A stretch of 41,071 nucleotides of DNA from Pirellulales bacterium (GTDB lineage Bacteria; Planctomycetota; Planctomycetia; Pirellulales; JADZDJ01): positions 1 to 41,071 of the forward strand of contig DASRSD010000019.1 of the NCBI GenBank assembly GCA_035656635.1. Reading direction: 5' to 3'. The notes beneath the pieces are model-generated. The model was not told the origin of the DNA. It saw only the letters and a list, made by a program, of their open reading frames with translations, and ran no database searches. Made by a program: the position numbers and the translations under genes. Below are positions 24,031-32,154 of this stretch, in pieces (position 1 is the stretch's first letter; each line of letters starts with the position of its first letter).

Positions 24031-25857
24031 TTAGCGGAAAATCACGTTGAGTACGACGACCAGCGCTAAGACGACAATTCCCAGCGCCGCCGGCCGTTGA
24101 TACCAAGTTCGGGCATCGTCTTTAGGACGTTCGGTCAAAGAATAAACTAGACCGACGAGTTCTCGATCCTCACGGGGTTTGGTCAGCAAGCTAAGGACAA
24201 TGGTAACGATAAAGCAAGCGGCGAACGCATAAATGGCGCCCCAGAAGTTTCGCGCCATCTCGCTGGGATACGTGTGCGTCACGCTGATCCATCCACCTTG
24301 CAAACCAACCGCGGCGCCGGCGGGCAACGTCAATGCCACGTGGATTGCTGCAGCTGCGGTCCCTGCCAGCAGACCGAAAAAAGCGCCGTGGCCTGTCGTT
24401 CGCTTCCAAAACATACCGAGCAAGAACGTGGCGAACAAGGGTGCGTTAACAAATCCAAAAACAAGCTGCAGCATGTTCATAATGTTGTTGAACCGCGCGG
24501 CCACATACGCCGTGGCCACGGATAGCGCAATTCCCCAGATCGTGGTGAACCGTCCCATCCACAAATAATGCCGGTCGCTTGCCCCGGGGTGGATATAGGC
24601 TTGATAAATGTCGTAAGTCCACACCGTGTTGAATGCCGTCACGTTCCCCGCCATGCCCGACATGAAGCTGGCCAACAGCGCCGTCAGCCCCAATCCCAAC
24701 AATCCGGTCGGAAAATATTGCAGCAACATATTGGGAATCGCCATGTTGTAGTCCAGTTCCGGCTTTTTCGTTTCTTCATTCAGGATGACAGGAATAAGCC
24801 CTTTCGGCAAAACCTGATCTTGGGCCGCCATCTGAGCATTCGCCGCCGCCGCCTCGGGAGAAATGCCTTGCATGTCACCACGCATGGGCACCACGACAGC
24901 AATAATCCCCGGGACAATCACTAACGCCGGAAAAAACATTTTGGGTATGGCGGCAATCAGCGGAGTACGACGGGCTGCCGACATCGAATCGGCCGCCATT
25001 GCTCGCTGAATCACCAAAAAATCGGTGCACCAATATCCAAACGACAATACAAATCCCAGCCCCATGGCCAAGCCAATCCAAACCATCCACATATCCTGCG
25101 GGCCGGTAGGAGTTCCTCCCGGCGGGCGAAAACCAGCCATTGTCTCCACGCTGGGGCCGGACCACGAATGCACAAAATCCGGTACTTTTTGTTTCAACCC
25201 TTCCCAGCCTCCGACGTTGATAAGGCCCAGCACCACCAACGGCAAAAAGCCGGCCACAATTAGAAAAAACTGCAGCACCTCGTTGTAAATTGCGCTGGTA
25301 AGGCCGGCCATGAAGATGTAAACCAACACGATCAGCGCCGTAACAACGATGCTCGTATCAAAAATGTATTTTGGCGGCAGATTCAGCCAGGCAAATAATC
25401 CGTCAAAAATTTTCAGCGTCACAATCAGTTTGGCCATCACAAACATCGACATGCCGGAGGCAAAAACCGTCATCACGGCAAACGTCGCGGCGTTCCAGGC
25501 CCGCGTCTTCTCGTCGAAGCGAAGCTTCAAATATTCCGGCACCGACCGGGCCCTGGAACCATAGTAAAACGGCATCATAAAAATGCCCACAAAAACCATC
25601 GCGGGAATCGCGCCGATCCAATAAAAATGGCTGGTGGCGATTCCGTATTGCGCCCCAGATGCGCCCATACCAATCACTTCCAACGCGCCGAGATTGGCGG
25701 AAATAAATGCCAAACCAGTAACCCAGGCCGGCAAGGAGCGACCGGAAAGAAAAAAATCGGTGCTGCTGCGAGTGGTGCGCCGGAGCATAAAACCTATGCC
25801 CAGCACGAACACGAAGTACACCAGCATGATGGCCCAGTCGATGTACGTTAAATTCAT
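24031..25857 (-). CDS. SSS-family sodium/solute symporter (candidate galactose or sugar importer)
   Basis: 608 residues, about 14 hydrophobic helices. The N-terminal segment and the following DFFLSGRSLPAWVTGLAFIS block are typical of the solute:sodium symporter family (SGLT/vSGLT relatives), with the ANLGALEVIGMGASGAQYG element in helix 2 and VPEYLKLRFDEKTR after helix 3. The 608 length is a little longer than most bacterial SSS members. The gene lies close to galE/galT/galK on the same strand, so import of galactose is a plausible role, although the substrate cannot be read from sequence. The ATG at 25857 is the first start; a 301-base gap separates it from the VOC gene, where a palindrome occurs. 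Confidence 0.85.
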   Translation of the reverse strand: MNLTYIDWAIMLVYFVFVLGIGFMLRRTTRSSTDFFLSGRSLPAWVTGLAFISANLGALEVIGMGASGAQYGIATSHFYWIGAIPAMVFVGIFMMPFYYGSRARSVPEYLKLRFDEKTRAWNAATFAVMTVFASGMSMFVMAKLIVTLKIFDGLFAWLNLPPKYIFDTSIVVTALIVLVYIFMAGLTSAIYNEVLQFFLIVAGFLPLVVLGLINVGGWEGLKQKVPDFVHSWSGPSVETMAGFRPPGGTPTGPQDMWMVWIGLAMGLGFVLSFGYWCTDFLVIQRAMAADSMSAARRTPLIAAIPKMFFPALVIVPGIIAVVVPMRGDMQGISPEAAAANAQMAAQDQVLPKGLIPVILNEETKKPELDYNMAIPNMLLQYFPTGLLGLGLTALLASFMSGMAGNVTAFNTVWTYDIYQAYIHPGASDRHYLWMGRFTTIWGIALSVATAYVAARFNNIMNMLQLVFGFVNAPLFATFLLGMFWKRTTGHGAFFGLLAGTAAAAIHVALTLPAGAAVGLQGGWISVTHTYPSEMARNFWGAIYAFAACFIVTIVLSLLTKPREDRELVGLVYSLTERPKDDARTWYQRPAALGIVVLALVVVLNVIFR

Positions 25858-26007
25858 GCAATAACCTCACTCCCGATGAGATATGCCCACGAGTTTCGAT
25901 TGTCGAAGACGGTGTACGAGCGCAAACCGATGAGTCGGCGCCGGCGGCAAACTGTCGGTCGTCGTCAGCATCCCGATAGCGCGTGCCGCTCCTCCCTTGG
26001 CACCGCC

Positions 26008-26022
26008 ACGATCAGTGATCGT
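26008..26022. promoter_or_regulatory. Perfect 15-base palindrome upstream of the symporter
   Basis: ACGATCAGTGATCGT is a perfect dyad with a single central base. It is about 150 bases upstream of the symporter start in the 301-base gap 25858-26158, which holds no gene. A dyad of this size suits a dimeric repressor or activator. No flanking -35/-10 pair is obvious, so the assignment is low confidence. Confidence 0.3.
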
Positions 26023-26158
26023 ACTCTAATCGCAACCGCTACGCAAACAAGGGGCGGGGCACTTTTTGTAACCTGGCACCCTGGCCGGTCCAGTAGCTTC
26101 CTCGCCGTGCAAAACCTTGCCGATCGTGGTGAGTTTGCCGAACTAAGAGGAACGACAG

Positions 26159-26506
26159 TCATGCCGTCTCTTCGTGCAACTCCAGCAAATGCCCGGCCGG
26201 ATCGCGCAAATAGGCCGCCCGGCCCCAATCGTAATTTCGGGCGGGGATTTCAACAGCAATTCCCCTCTGTCCGAGTTCTGCGACTGCCTCATCCAGATTG
26301 CTTACCGCAAAGCCCACATGATTTTCGCAGGGCGGCCATTGCGGCTCGGGCTGGTAAAGCTTGTGAATGAGAAGCTGCACGCCAGCCTCTCTAAAAATTG
26401 CTATGCCTTCGTCGCGAAACACGGGCTTGGCATTCAACAGCCGCTCGTAGAAATTCACTACGGCATCTACCTTGTCGGTAAAGATTGCCCGTTCGCAGAG
26501 CTTCAT
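26159..26506 (-). CDS. VOC-fold (glyoxalase/bleomycin-resistance family) protein
   Basis: 115 residues with a single VOC module of paired beta-alpha-beta-beta-beta units. The second half carries [20 protein letters not shown], and the end ([17 protein letters not shown]) holds the usual Glu-type metal ligand region. Family members are metal-dependent lyases, isomerases or dioxygenases, or antibiotic-binding proteins; the substrate is unknown. The ATG overlaps the galE stop by 4 bases, so it is translationally tied to the galactose operon. It could handle a reactive aldehyde by-product, but this is speculation. Confidence 0.85.
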   Translation of the reverse strand: MKLCERAIFTDKVDAVVNFYERLLNAKPVFRDEGIAIFREAGVQLLIHKLYQPEPQWPPCENHVGFAVSNLDEAVAELGQRGIAVEIPARNYDWGRAAYLRDPAGHLLELHEETA

Positions 26507-27507
26507 GTATTCTCCCGTTTGGGCTTTCCACTATAACCGTGCGGGTTTTTTTTGTGCCAGTTCCATGCCGATTCAATAATGCTGTGCAGCTCCGGATATT
26601 TCGGCTGCCAGTTTAACTCTTTGCGGATTTTTTCGCTGCTGGCAATCAACACTGCCGGGTCCCCTGGCCGGCGCGCGCCATTCTGAACCGGAATTGCGTG
26701 GCCGGTGATTTTACGTGCCGTTTCAATCACTTGCTTCACGCTGAAACCTTGCCCATTGCCCAAGTTATAGACGCGACTTTTCTGGTCGATGGCTTTCATC
26801 GCCAGAATATGGGCTTGGGCCAGATCAGCCACGTGAATGTAATCTCGTACACAGGTTCCATCCGGCGTGGGATAGTCGCTGCCAAAAATCGTAACCGATT
26901 CGCGTTGCCCCAGCGCCACTTGCAGCACAATCGGAATGAGATGCAACTCGGGATGATGGTCTTCGCCCCGCTCCGCCGTGGCGCCCGCCGCGTTGAAGTA
27001 TCTCAGGGCAGCGTAGCGCAGCCCGTGAATTTTATCCAACCAATACAGCATGCGTTCTAAAATGAATTTCGATTCGCCATACGGACTGCCCGCCACAAGC
27101 TGTTCGTCCTCATCAATGGGCATTTTTTTCGGCGCATCGAACAAATTGGCCGTGGACGACAAAATGAATTTCTTCACGCCATACTGCACCATGCTTTGCA
27201 GCAGGTTCAAGCCATTGGTTACGTTTTCCCCAAGATATTGAAACGGATGCTTCATCGATTCGCCCACTAAAGTGTGCGAAGCAAAATGCATGACCGTGTG
27301 CGGCTTGTGCTGAGAAAGTGCTTGATCGATAGCCGTCCGATTCGCCAGATTGCCTTCGATGAGCGTGGCCTGAGGATGAACGGCTTCCCGGTGGCCTTGA
27401 TACAAATTGTCGAACACGACAACTTGTTCTCCCGATTGCACCAATTGCTCCACAACCACGCTGCCAATGTAACCCGCGCCGCCTGTCACAAGAACCGACA
27501 TTCGCAT
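26503..27507 (-). CDS. galE: UDP-glucose 4-epimerase
   Basis: 334 residues, the normal length. The NAD-binding GGAGYIG is near residue 9, followed by [39 protein letters not shown] (Tyr and Lys of the catalytic pair) and LRYFNAAGA, all typical of GalE. It interconverts UDP-glucose and UDP-galactose. The usual SSAAVYG is here [10 protein letters not shown]. Position supports the call: the ATG follows the galT TAA directly (TAAATG), galT follows galK with an ATGA overlap, and the VOC gene overlaps its stop. The internal Met at codon 3 is a second possible start. Confidence 0.95.
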   Translation of the reverse strand: MRMSVLVTGGAGYIGSVVVEQLVQSGEQVVVFDNLYQGHREAVHPQATLIEGNLANRTAIDQALSQHKPHTVMHFASHTLVGESMKHPFQYLGENVTNGLNLLQSMVQYGVKKFILSSTANLFDAPKKMPIDEDEQLVAGSPYGESKFILERMLYWLDKIHGLRYAALRYFNAAGATAERGEDHHPELHLIPIVLQVALGQRESVTIFGSDYPTPDGTCVRDYIHVADLAQAHILAMKAIDQKSRVYNLGNGQGFSVKQVIETARKITGHAIPVQNGARRPGDPAVLIASSEKIRKELNWQPKYPELHSIIESAWNWHKKNPHGYSGKPKRENT

Positions 27508-28557
27508 TTACCCTTCTTTGGATTCTGAAAGTTCACGCAAGCGCTGGGCTGCCTGCTCGGGAGTTAAATCACGCTGCGCTTCGGCCAGCATTTCATAGCC
27601 GACCATAAATTTTTTGACGGTCGCCGAGCGCAACAGAGGCGGATAAAAATGTGCGTGCAACTGCCAATGAAACCAATCTCCCGCCGCCGTCGGTGCGCCG
27701 TGCCAACCCATCGAGTAAGGAAAGGAGGTTTCAAACAGTTGATCGTATTTGCTAAGCAGCCGTTTGAGTGCGTCGGCCAAAGCAGCGCGCTGCACTGCAT
27801 TCAAATCGGGCAGGCGCAATACCGCTTGCCGAGGCAAGAGCAGCGTTTCGAACGGCCATGTGGCCCAATACGGCACTACGGCCACCCAGTGTTCGTTCTC
27901 AACGACAATTCGTTGCTGCTGCTCTTGTTCGAGTTGCAAGTAATCTAAAAGCAGCTTAGTACCGTGCCGCTGCAAATAGTCGCGCTGCTGCTGATCTTCC
28001 TTGGCCGGCTCGTTAGGCAATTGATTGCTGGCCCAAATTTGGCCGTGGGGATGAGGATTCGAGCAGCCCATCACCTCTCCCTTATTCTCGAAAACTTGCA
28101 CCCAGCGATAGGTTTTTCCCAGTTCTTCGATTTGCTCCGACCACACGTCGATTACTTTCCGAATGTCCGCGAGCGGCATTTTCGGCAACGTGAGATCATG
28201 CCGCGGCGAAAAGCAAATGACCCGGCACGTTCCGGCAACATTCTCACGCCGTAGCAAACCTTGGGTCGGAGAATCCTCTTGTGCCAAGCCGCTTGCGCCC
28301 GCAGGCGCAAACTCCGGCAACAGCGCTGGGAAATCGTTTGTGAACACAAACGTTTCGGTATATTTTGGATTCTGCACTCCCGCGGCACGGGCGTTTCCAG
28401 GACAAAGATAGCAAGTTGGATCGTATGGTGGGTAGTTATCGGCTGCCACGCTTTCGCGCTTTCCCTGCCACGGTCGCTGGGTGCGATGCGGCGAAACCAA
28501 TATCCAATCGCCGGTCAGCGCGTTCAATCTGCGATGAGGATGGTCTTGAACATTCAT
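27508..28557 (-). CDS. galT: Galactose-1-phosphate uridylyltransferase
   Basis: 349 residues. GalT swaps UMP between UDP-glucose and galactose-1-phosphate. The active-site motif [10 protein letters not shown] has His169 and His171, the second being the expected nucleophile. CYLCPGN (Cys49, Cys52) gives the zinc-binding pair, and the late HAHFYPP block supplies the further histidines. The ATG overlaps the galK stop by 4 bases (ATGA) and the stop codon abuts the galE ATG, so expression should be coordinated. No unusual feature is seen. Confidence 0.95.
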   Translation of the reverse strand: MNVQDHPHRRLNALTGDWILVSPHRTQRPWQGKRESVAADNYPPYDPTCYLCPGNARAAGVQNPKYTETFVFTNDFPALLPEFAPAGASGLAQEDSPTQGLLRRENVAGTCRVICFSPRHDLTLPKMPLADIRKVIDVWSEQIEELGKTYRWVQVFENKGEVMGCSNPHPHGQIWASNQLPNEPAKEDQQQRDYLQRHGTKLLLDYLQLEQEQQQRIVVENEHWVAVVPYWATWPFETLLLPRQAVLRLPDLNAVQRAALADALKRLLSKYDQLFETSFPYSMGWHGAPTAAGDWFHWQLHAHFYPPLLRSATVKKFMVGYEMLAEAQRDLTPEQAAQRLRELSESKEG

Positions 28558-29792
28558 AACGGCCGGCTGGGAAAAGCTCGAGCGCCTTGCGCCGGTCGGC
28601 TGGTGAACAGCGCTGGCTTAATGCCCGTTTGTTTGTGGTAGCGGTCGTAAAGCAGCTGCGCAACATTTGCCGCCGCACTGCTCTTCACCAGGCTGACGGT
28701 GCAGCCGCCAAAGCCGCCGCCCGTCATGCGGGAGCCGATTACGGCTCCGTCTTGGCCAATTTCCTGAGCCAAAGCAACCAGCAAATCTAACTCTGCGCAA
28801 CTAACTTCGTAATCATCACTCAGCGAATTGTGGCTGGCGTACATTAACTGTCCCACTTCGTTCCAGCGGCCCGCGCTAATGGCCAAGGCAGCTTTTTCGG
28901 TCCGGTCAATTTCCCCGATCACATGGCGCGCGCGACGGTAGTTTACGTTTCCCAGTTTGTCTCGCGCTGCTTCCAAGTGTGCCACGGTTGCATCGCGCAG
29001 TGTATCCACGCCCAATACTTTAGCCGCCGCCTCGCATTGAACACGACGTTGGGCATATTCGCCGCCGGTCAATTCGTGCTTGACGTTGCTATTGGCGATC
29101 AGCACGGTGACATCGGCAGCAGTAAACGGGACGAGTTTTGCTTGTTGCGATCGGCAATCCAACAGCATCAAATGATCGGCGGTGCACAGCACACTGCTGA
29201 ATTGATCCATTATTCCGCAGGGCACGCCGGCATATTGATGTTCTGCTTCCTGGCACAACAGCGCTTTTTGCACTGGCTCCAGCGATTTGCCGAGCATCGC
29301 CTCCAAAAGCGTGGCGGTGGCCACTTCCAAGGCTGCGCTGCTCGATAATCCTCCGCCCAACGGCACATTGGACAGAATCACGGCCTCGAAGGCCGGCACG
29401 CTAAAGCCGCGCGCCACAAAACCCGCGATTACCCCCTGCACGTAGCTGGACCAAGTAACTGGGCCGGGCGAAATTTTCCCCGCCACTTGCAGCGTTGCAG
29501 CTTCCTGCTTGTTCATGCTGAAAACGCTTGCGGCTGGTTGGCCATCGCCGCCGCGGTGATCTGTCGACTTGGCTGCGGCAATCACCACGTACCGTTCAAT
29601 CGCCATCGGCAACACAAATCCGCCGTTATAATCGGTGTGCTCTCCGATGATGTTGACCCGCCCAGGCGCAATCGCCAGATACTGTGGCTCACGCGAATAC
29701 CGTCGGCGGAATTCATTTGCCGCTTCTTCCCGAAGTTGGTCCGCGGAATTGGTAGCCGTCTCAAGTGCTGCAATTGCTTCTGGCATATTCAT
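28554..29792 (-). CDS. galK: Galactokinase
   Basis: 412 residues, a GHMP-family kinase making galactose-1-phosphate from galactose and ATP. Signature [15 protein letters not shown] is at 44-58, the phosphate-binding [15 protein letters not shown] near 147-161 and [12 protein letters not shown] near the end. It is somewhat longer than the usual 380-390 residues, the excess being a C-terminal tail with [15 protein letters not shown]. The family start cannot be decided between codons 1 and 3 (ATG AAT ATG). It is the first of the galK-galT-galE-VOC chain; a 130-base gap separates it from the upstream inositol-phosphatase gene. Confidence 0.95.
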   Translation of the reverse strand: MNMPEAIAALETATNSADQLREEAANEFRRRYSREPQYLAIAPGRVNIIGEHTDYNGGFVLPMAIERYVVIAAAKSTDHRGGDGQPAASVFSMNKQEAATLQVAGKISPGPVTWSSYVQGVIAGFVARGFSVPAFEAVILSNVPLGGGLSSSAALEVATATLLEAMLGKSLEPVQKALLCQEAEHQYAGVPCGIMDQFSSVLCTADHLMLLDCRSQQAKLVPFTAADVTVLIANSNVKHELTGGEYAQRRVQCEAAAKVLGVDTLRDATVAHLEAARDKLGNVNYRRARHVIGEIDRTEKAALAISAGRWNEVGQLMYASHNSLSDDYEVSCAELDLLVALAQEIGQDGAVIGSRMTGGGFGGCTVSLVKSSAAANVAQLLYDRYHKQTGIKPALFTSRPAQGARAFPSRPL

Positions 29793-29922
29793 GATCCCTG
29801 CTGCTGATCGCGCCTAACTCTAAATCGCTCACGAAATCAATGTAATCTGTTGCCGTGCGAAAGGCGACTGGGTGACTAATTGCACATCTGGTGGCCAGAA
29901 TAAATAGCTAGAATCATAAATT

Positions 29923-30699
29923 TCAACACTTATCTCCGACCAAGCGCAGCATTTGTTCGTGCAGCGGCATGGTGGCGGCAGCCACAAACCGAGGAGCGTT
30001 TAAATCCAGCGGCCCGCCGCTGTAATTCGTAATGATGCCACCAGCTTCGTGAATTAATAATGCCCCGGCCGCCACGTCCCAGGGTTTGGTGTTCCCGCCC
30101 CAATAGGCATCAAAACGTCCGGCGGCGACATACGCTAAATTCAGTGCGGCCGAGCCGGTGCGGCGAATCGCCTGCGCAGCTACTGCCATGCGCAGCATTT
30201 CGGCCAGTTCACGAGACTGAGGAGTCATCTTCGGCGGCAAACTGACAACGACCACTGCCCGGTCGATTTGCTCCACCTCGCTGACGGCAAGTTTGCACCC
30301 ATTCCGATGTGCTCCTCGACCCGCTTGGGCCGTAAAGCACTCCTGCGACACCGGATCGTATACCACTCCGCAAATCAGTTCACCTTGCCGCTCCAGGGCT
30401 ACAGAAACGCAATAATGCGGAATCTGATGCACGTAGTTGGTGGTTCCGTCGAGCGGATCAACAAGCCAACGATACTCAGCATCGGCCGGGCCCATCGGGC
30501 TTCCTTCCTCGCCGAGAAACGCGTGCTTTGGATACGCCGTCAGTAATATCCGCCGGATTTCTTCCTGGCTGGCCACATCGGCTTCCGTGACCAAATCGGC
30601 GGGGGCCTTCTCTCGGGCGGCAAATCGGCCGATCCAATCCAAAAGCACCTGCCCCCCGGCCCGGGCGGCGTGTTCGCATGTCGGTAGATAATCGTCCAT
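29923..30699 (-). CDS. Inositol monophosphatase-family phosphatase
   Basis: 258 residues, the usual size. Mg-dependent phosphatase motifs are present: the GEEGS element (about 63-67), WLVDPLDGTTNY (about 78-89) and KPWDVAAGALLIHEAGG near the C-terminus. The family hydrolyses inositol-1-phosphate, fructose-1,6-bisphosphate, histidinol-phosphate or 3'-phosphoadenosine phosphates; which one cannot be told here. It precedes galK on the same strand by 130 bases and may be co-transcribed. Its start (ATG at 30699) is next to the small-RNA region on the other side. Confidence 0.9.
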   Translation of the reverse strand: MDDYLPTCEHAARAGGQVLLDWIGRFAAREKAPADLVTEADVASQEEIRRILLTAYPKHAFLGEEGSPMGPADAEYRWLVDPLDGTTNYVHQIPHYCVSVALERQGELICGVVYDPVSQECFTAQAGRGAHRNGCKLAVSEVEQIDRAVVVVSLPPKMTPQSRELAEMLRMAVAAQAIRRTGSAALNLAYVAAGRFDAYWGGNTKPWDVAAGALLIHEAGGIITNYSGGPLDLNAPRFVAAATMPLHEQMLRLVGDKC

Positions 30700-30787
30700 G
30701 GGGTTATCCCGGGTACAAAAATGGTTATTTTCTGCGGAAAAACGCGGGTTAGTACCCCTCTGGCGCGGTCGGATTCGATTGAATCAC

Positions 30788-30842
30788 AACCCCGCGTGGG
30801 GTTAATCTTGGGGTAATTAATGATGCTCCCCGAAAGTGGGGC
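30788..30842. promoter_or_regulatory. Two short GC-rich dyads in the divergent intergenic region
   Basis: AACCCCGCGTGGGGTT at 30788-30803 is a 6-base perfect inverted repeat with a 4-base loop. A second element, CCCC-GAAAGT-GGGG, lies at 30828-30841. Additional CCCC/GGGG words occur nearby (TACCCC around 30756, TTGGGGTAATT around 30809). The region is the likely promoter region of the phosphatase/gal genes on the minus strand. Neither dyad is followed by a T-run, so they are not terminators; an operator function is possible but unproven. Confidence 0.3.
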
Positions 30843-30874
30843 AAAAAGAATCTTTGAAATTTTTTTGCTAAATG

Positions 30875-30903
30875 CTGGACTTTTGAAATCTACTTGTTAT
30901 CAT
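30875..30903 (+). promoter_or_regulatory. Candidate promoter for a small RNA
   Basis: A CTGGAC hexamer (30875-30880) and TATCAT (30898-30903) are separated by 17 bases. The -10 is good, the -35 weak. The spacing would start transcription near 30910, just before the structured segment that ends at the terminator near 31073. The A/T-rich run (30856-30867) upstream could act as an UP-like element. It is a prediction only. Confidence 0.35.
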
Positions 30904-30909
30904 CGCGGT

Positions 30910-31073
30910 TGTGGATAGAAGAAGTCGACGTTAGCGGAAAACATTCGGTCCTTTGCTCACAAGAATCTTGGTGCAACTGACTCATCCTTATCATCCTGCT
31001 GAGTGATCCGCAACTACGGCCTCTTCTCTGTTCCGGCCCCGCCGACTTACGCAAGTGAGCGGCGGGGTTTTTT
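30910..31073 (+). ncRNA. Candidate small structured RNA (about 160 nt) with terminator
   Basis: No protein frame fits this stretch, but two distant segments can pair: 30917-30938 (AGAAGAAGTCGACG then TTAGCGGA) with 31007-31027 (TCCGCAAC then TACGGCCTCTTCT). Reading them antiparallel gives helices of 6, 3-4 and 3+5 base pairs, broken by a mismatch, an internal loop and a one-base bulge. Enclosed in it are a small CAAGAATCTTG hairpin (30959-30970) and an ACTCA/TGAGT hairpin (30980-30984 with 31000-31004). The RNA ends with an intrinsic terminator. Size (about 160 nt) and the closed rod-like shape resemble 6S-type RNAs, but I see no decisive family signature. The candidate promoter is just upstream. 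Confidence 0.5.
31037..31073 (+). terminator. Strong intrinsic terminator
   Basis: CCCCGCCG (31037-31044) pairs with CGGCGGGG (31060-31067), an 8-base perfect GC stem whose loop can extend by ACTT/AAGT, and is followed by six T (31068-31073). It faces right (+ strand) and lies 42 bases before the unknown gene at 31116, so it ends the small RNA rather than any protein gene of the minus strand. Confidence 0.85.
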
Positions 31074-31115
31074 ATTGGATTTTTCCGTCGCCTTTGTTAA
31101 ATCGTCTTTTGGAAG

Positions 31116-31964
31116 ATGAGTGTTGTGTGGCAGCTTGCTGCAAACTCTGCACGAATTACGTGCCCCGCCTGGAATGCCACGCTCGATCTACAGCATCCTG
31201 ACCGTGGCTTGATGCTGCGGTTGGCAAACAGCGGCGGCAATCTAGAATCGTCCAAGGCATCATCCCCGTTGCAAATTTTGGCGGCGAAGTTTGGAAACGA
31301 GGAACCCCTCGTCCCGGCGCATATTGACGCTTATGTGCGCGGCAATGATTTGATAGCGAGCTACGACGCTGCCGGGTCACAACAGATTCGCGTGCAGATT
31401 TACTGGCGGTGCCTTACCCCTGCGGAGTTTGCTCCTGCGGCTGCCGACCAAGTACTCGCAGCCTTCGATTTAATTTTCTCGATGAACACTAGTTTGCTCG
31501 ACAGCGAACCAAAATCACAGGTCCGATCAGTCTTTTCGTCTGAGTGCGCAATGCTGCATTTGAAACCGTCGGCCTCAAAAAAATTCCATCCTGAGCAAAT
31601 CCAATTGCCGGTCGCTTCGACCGCCACGGAGCAGGGTCTGGTCTTCACGGCGGCAAACCAAGCCACGGGATGCTTCATGGTACGCCGGGAAGCTTGCCCG
31701 TTCTCTTACGTGGAAATGGTTCACCCGAACGATTTTTACCGAAGTTCGATTGTCGCTTCATCCCTGCCCTCGCCAAGCCAAAGGCCGCCGGCCGAGACGA
31801 ACCGAATTGCCATCGAACACAATCTCTTCCCTTTAAGATTGGAAAAGGGAGTCATCCTAAAGGCCCGGGTTCGTTCGGCGGTAATCTCCCGCCAGCAGGA
31901 TGAAGCCACGGTCGTGGCGGCATACCAGCAATTCCTTTCCACCGAACTGCCGCTAACCGCCTGA
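31116..31964 (+). CDS. Protein of unknown function, 282 residues
   Basis: No signal peptide, membrane segment or catalytic motif is visible. The sequence is mainly beta-rich and of normal composition, with an N-terminal WQLAANSARITCPAWNATLD, a middle IYWRCLTPAEFAPAAADQVLAAFDLIFSMNTS and a C-terminal RNRIAIEHNLFP-type segment (TNRIAIEHNLFPLRLEKGVI). The predicted look is that of a beta-sandwich such as the aldose-epimerase-like fold, but that is a guess. It lies 42 bases after the terminator and 190 bases before the nuclease-like gene. The ATG has little Shine-Dalgarno support. It may be a lineage-specific conserved protein. Confidence 0.65.
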   Translation: MSVVWQLAANSARITCPAWNATLDLQHPDRGLMLRLANSGGNLESSKASSPLQILAAKFGNEEPLVPAHIDAYVRGNDLIASYDAAGSQQIRVQIYWRCLTPAEFAPAAADQVLAAFDLIFSMNTSLLDSEPKSQVRSVFSSECAMLHLKPSASKKFHPEQIQLPVASTATEQGLVFTAANQATGCFMVRREACPFSYVEMVHPNDFYRSSIVASSLPSPSQRPPAETNRIAIEHNLFPLRLEKGVILKARVRSAVISRQQDEATVVAAYQQFLSTELPLTA

Positions 31965-32154
31965 ATAAAATCGCCCCAGCACCGTCCGTCAACGCTGTGT
32001 TGTGTTACGGCACAGACCGGAAGTCGCCAGAACTCGGATAGGCAAATCTTCCGCTCTTTACTAAACTTCCCCATTGCTTACCCGTGTCAATTGCTCACCT
32101 GGGTCAGGCATCGATGGGATTTCCGTAGAAAAATCGTCGGGCAAGGAGGCACCC

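Noticed and set aside
25876-26370. Open frame of 164 codons on the + strand before and over the VOC gene
   Set aside because: Its right half is the antisense of the VOC gene, and the left half is Arg-rich with no ribosome binding site.
30910-31073. Firm assignment of the small RNA as 6S RNA
   Set aside because: Only the size, closed stem and terminator agree; no sequence signature could be checked without a covariance search.
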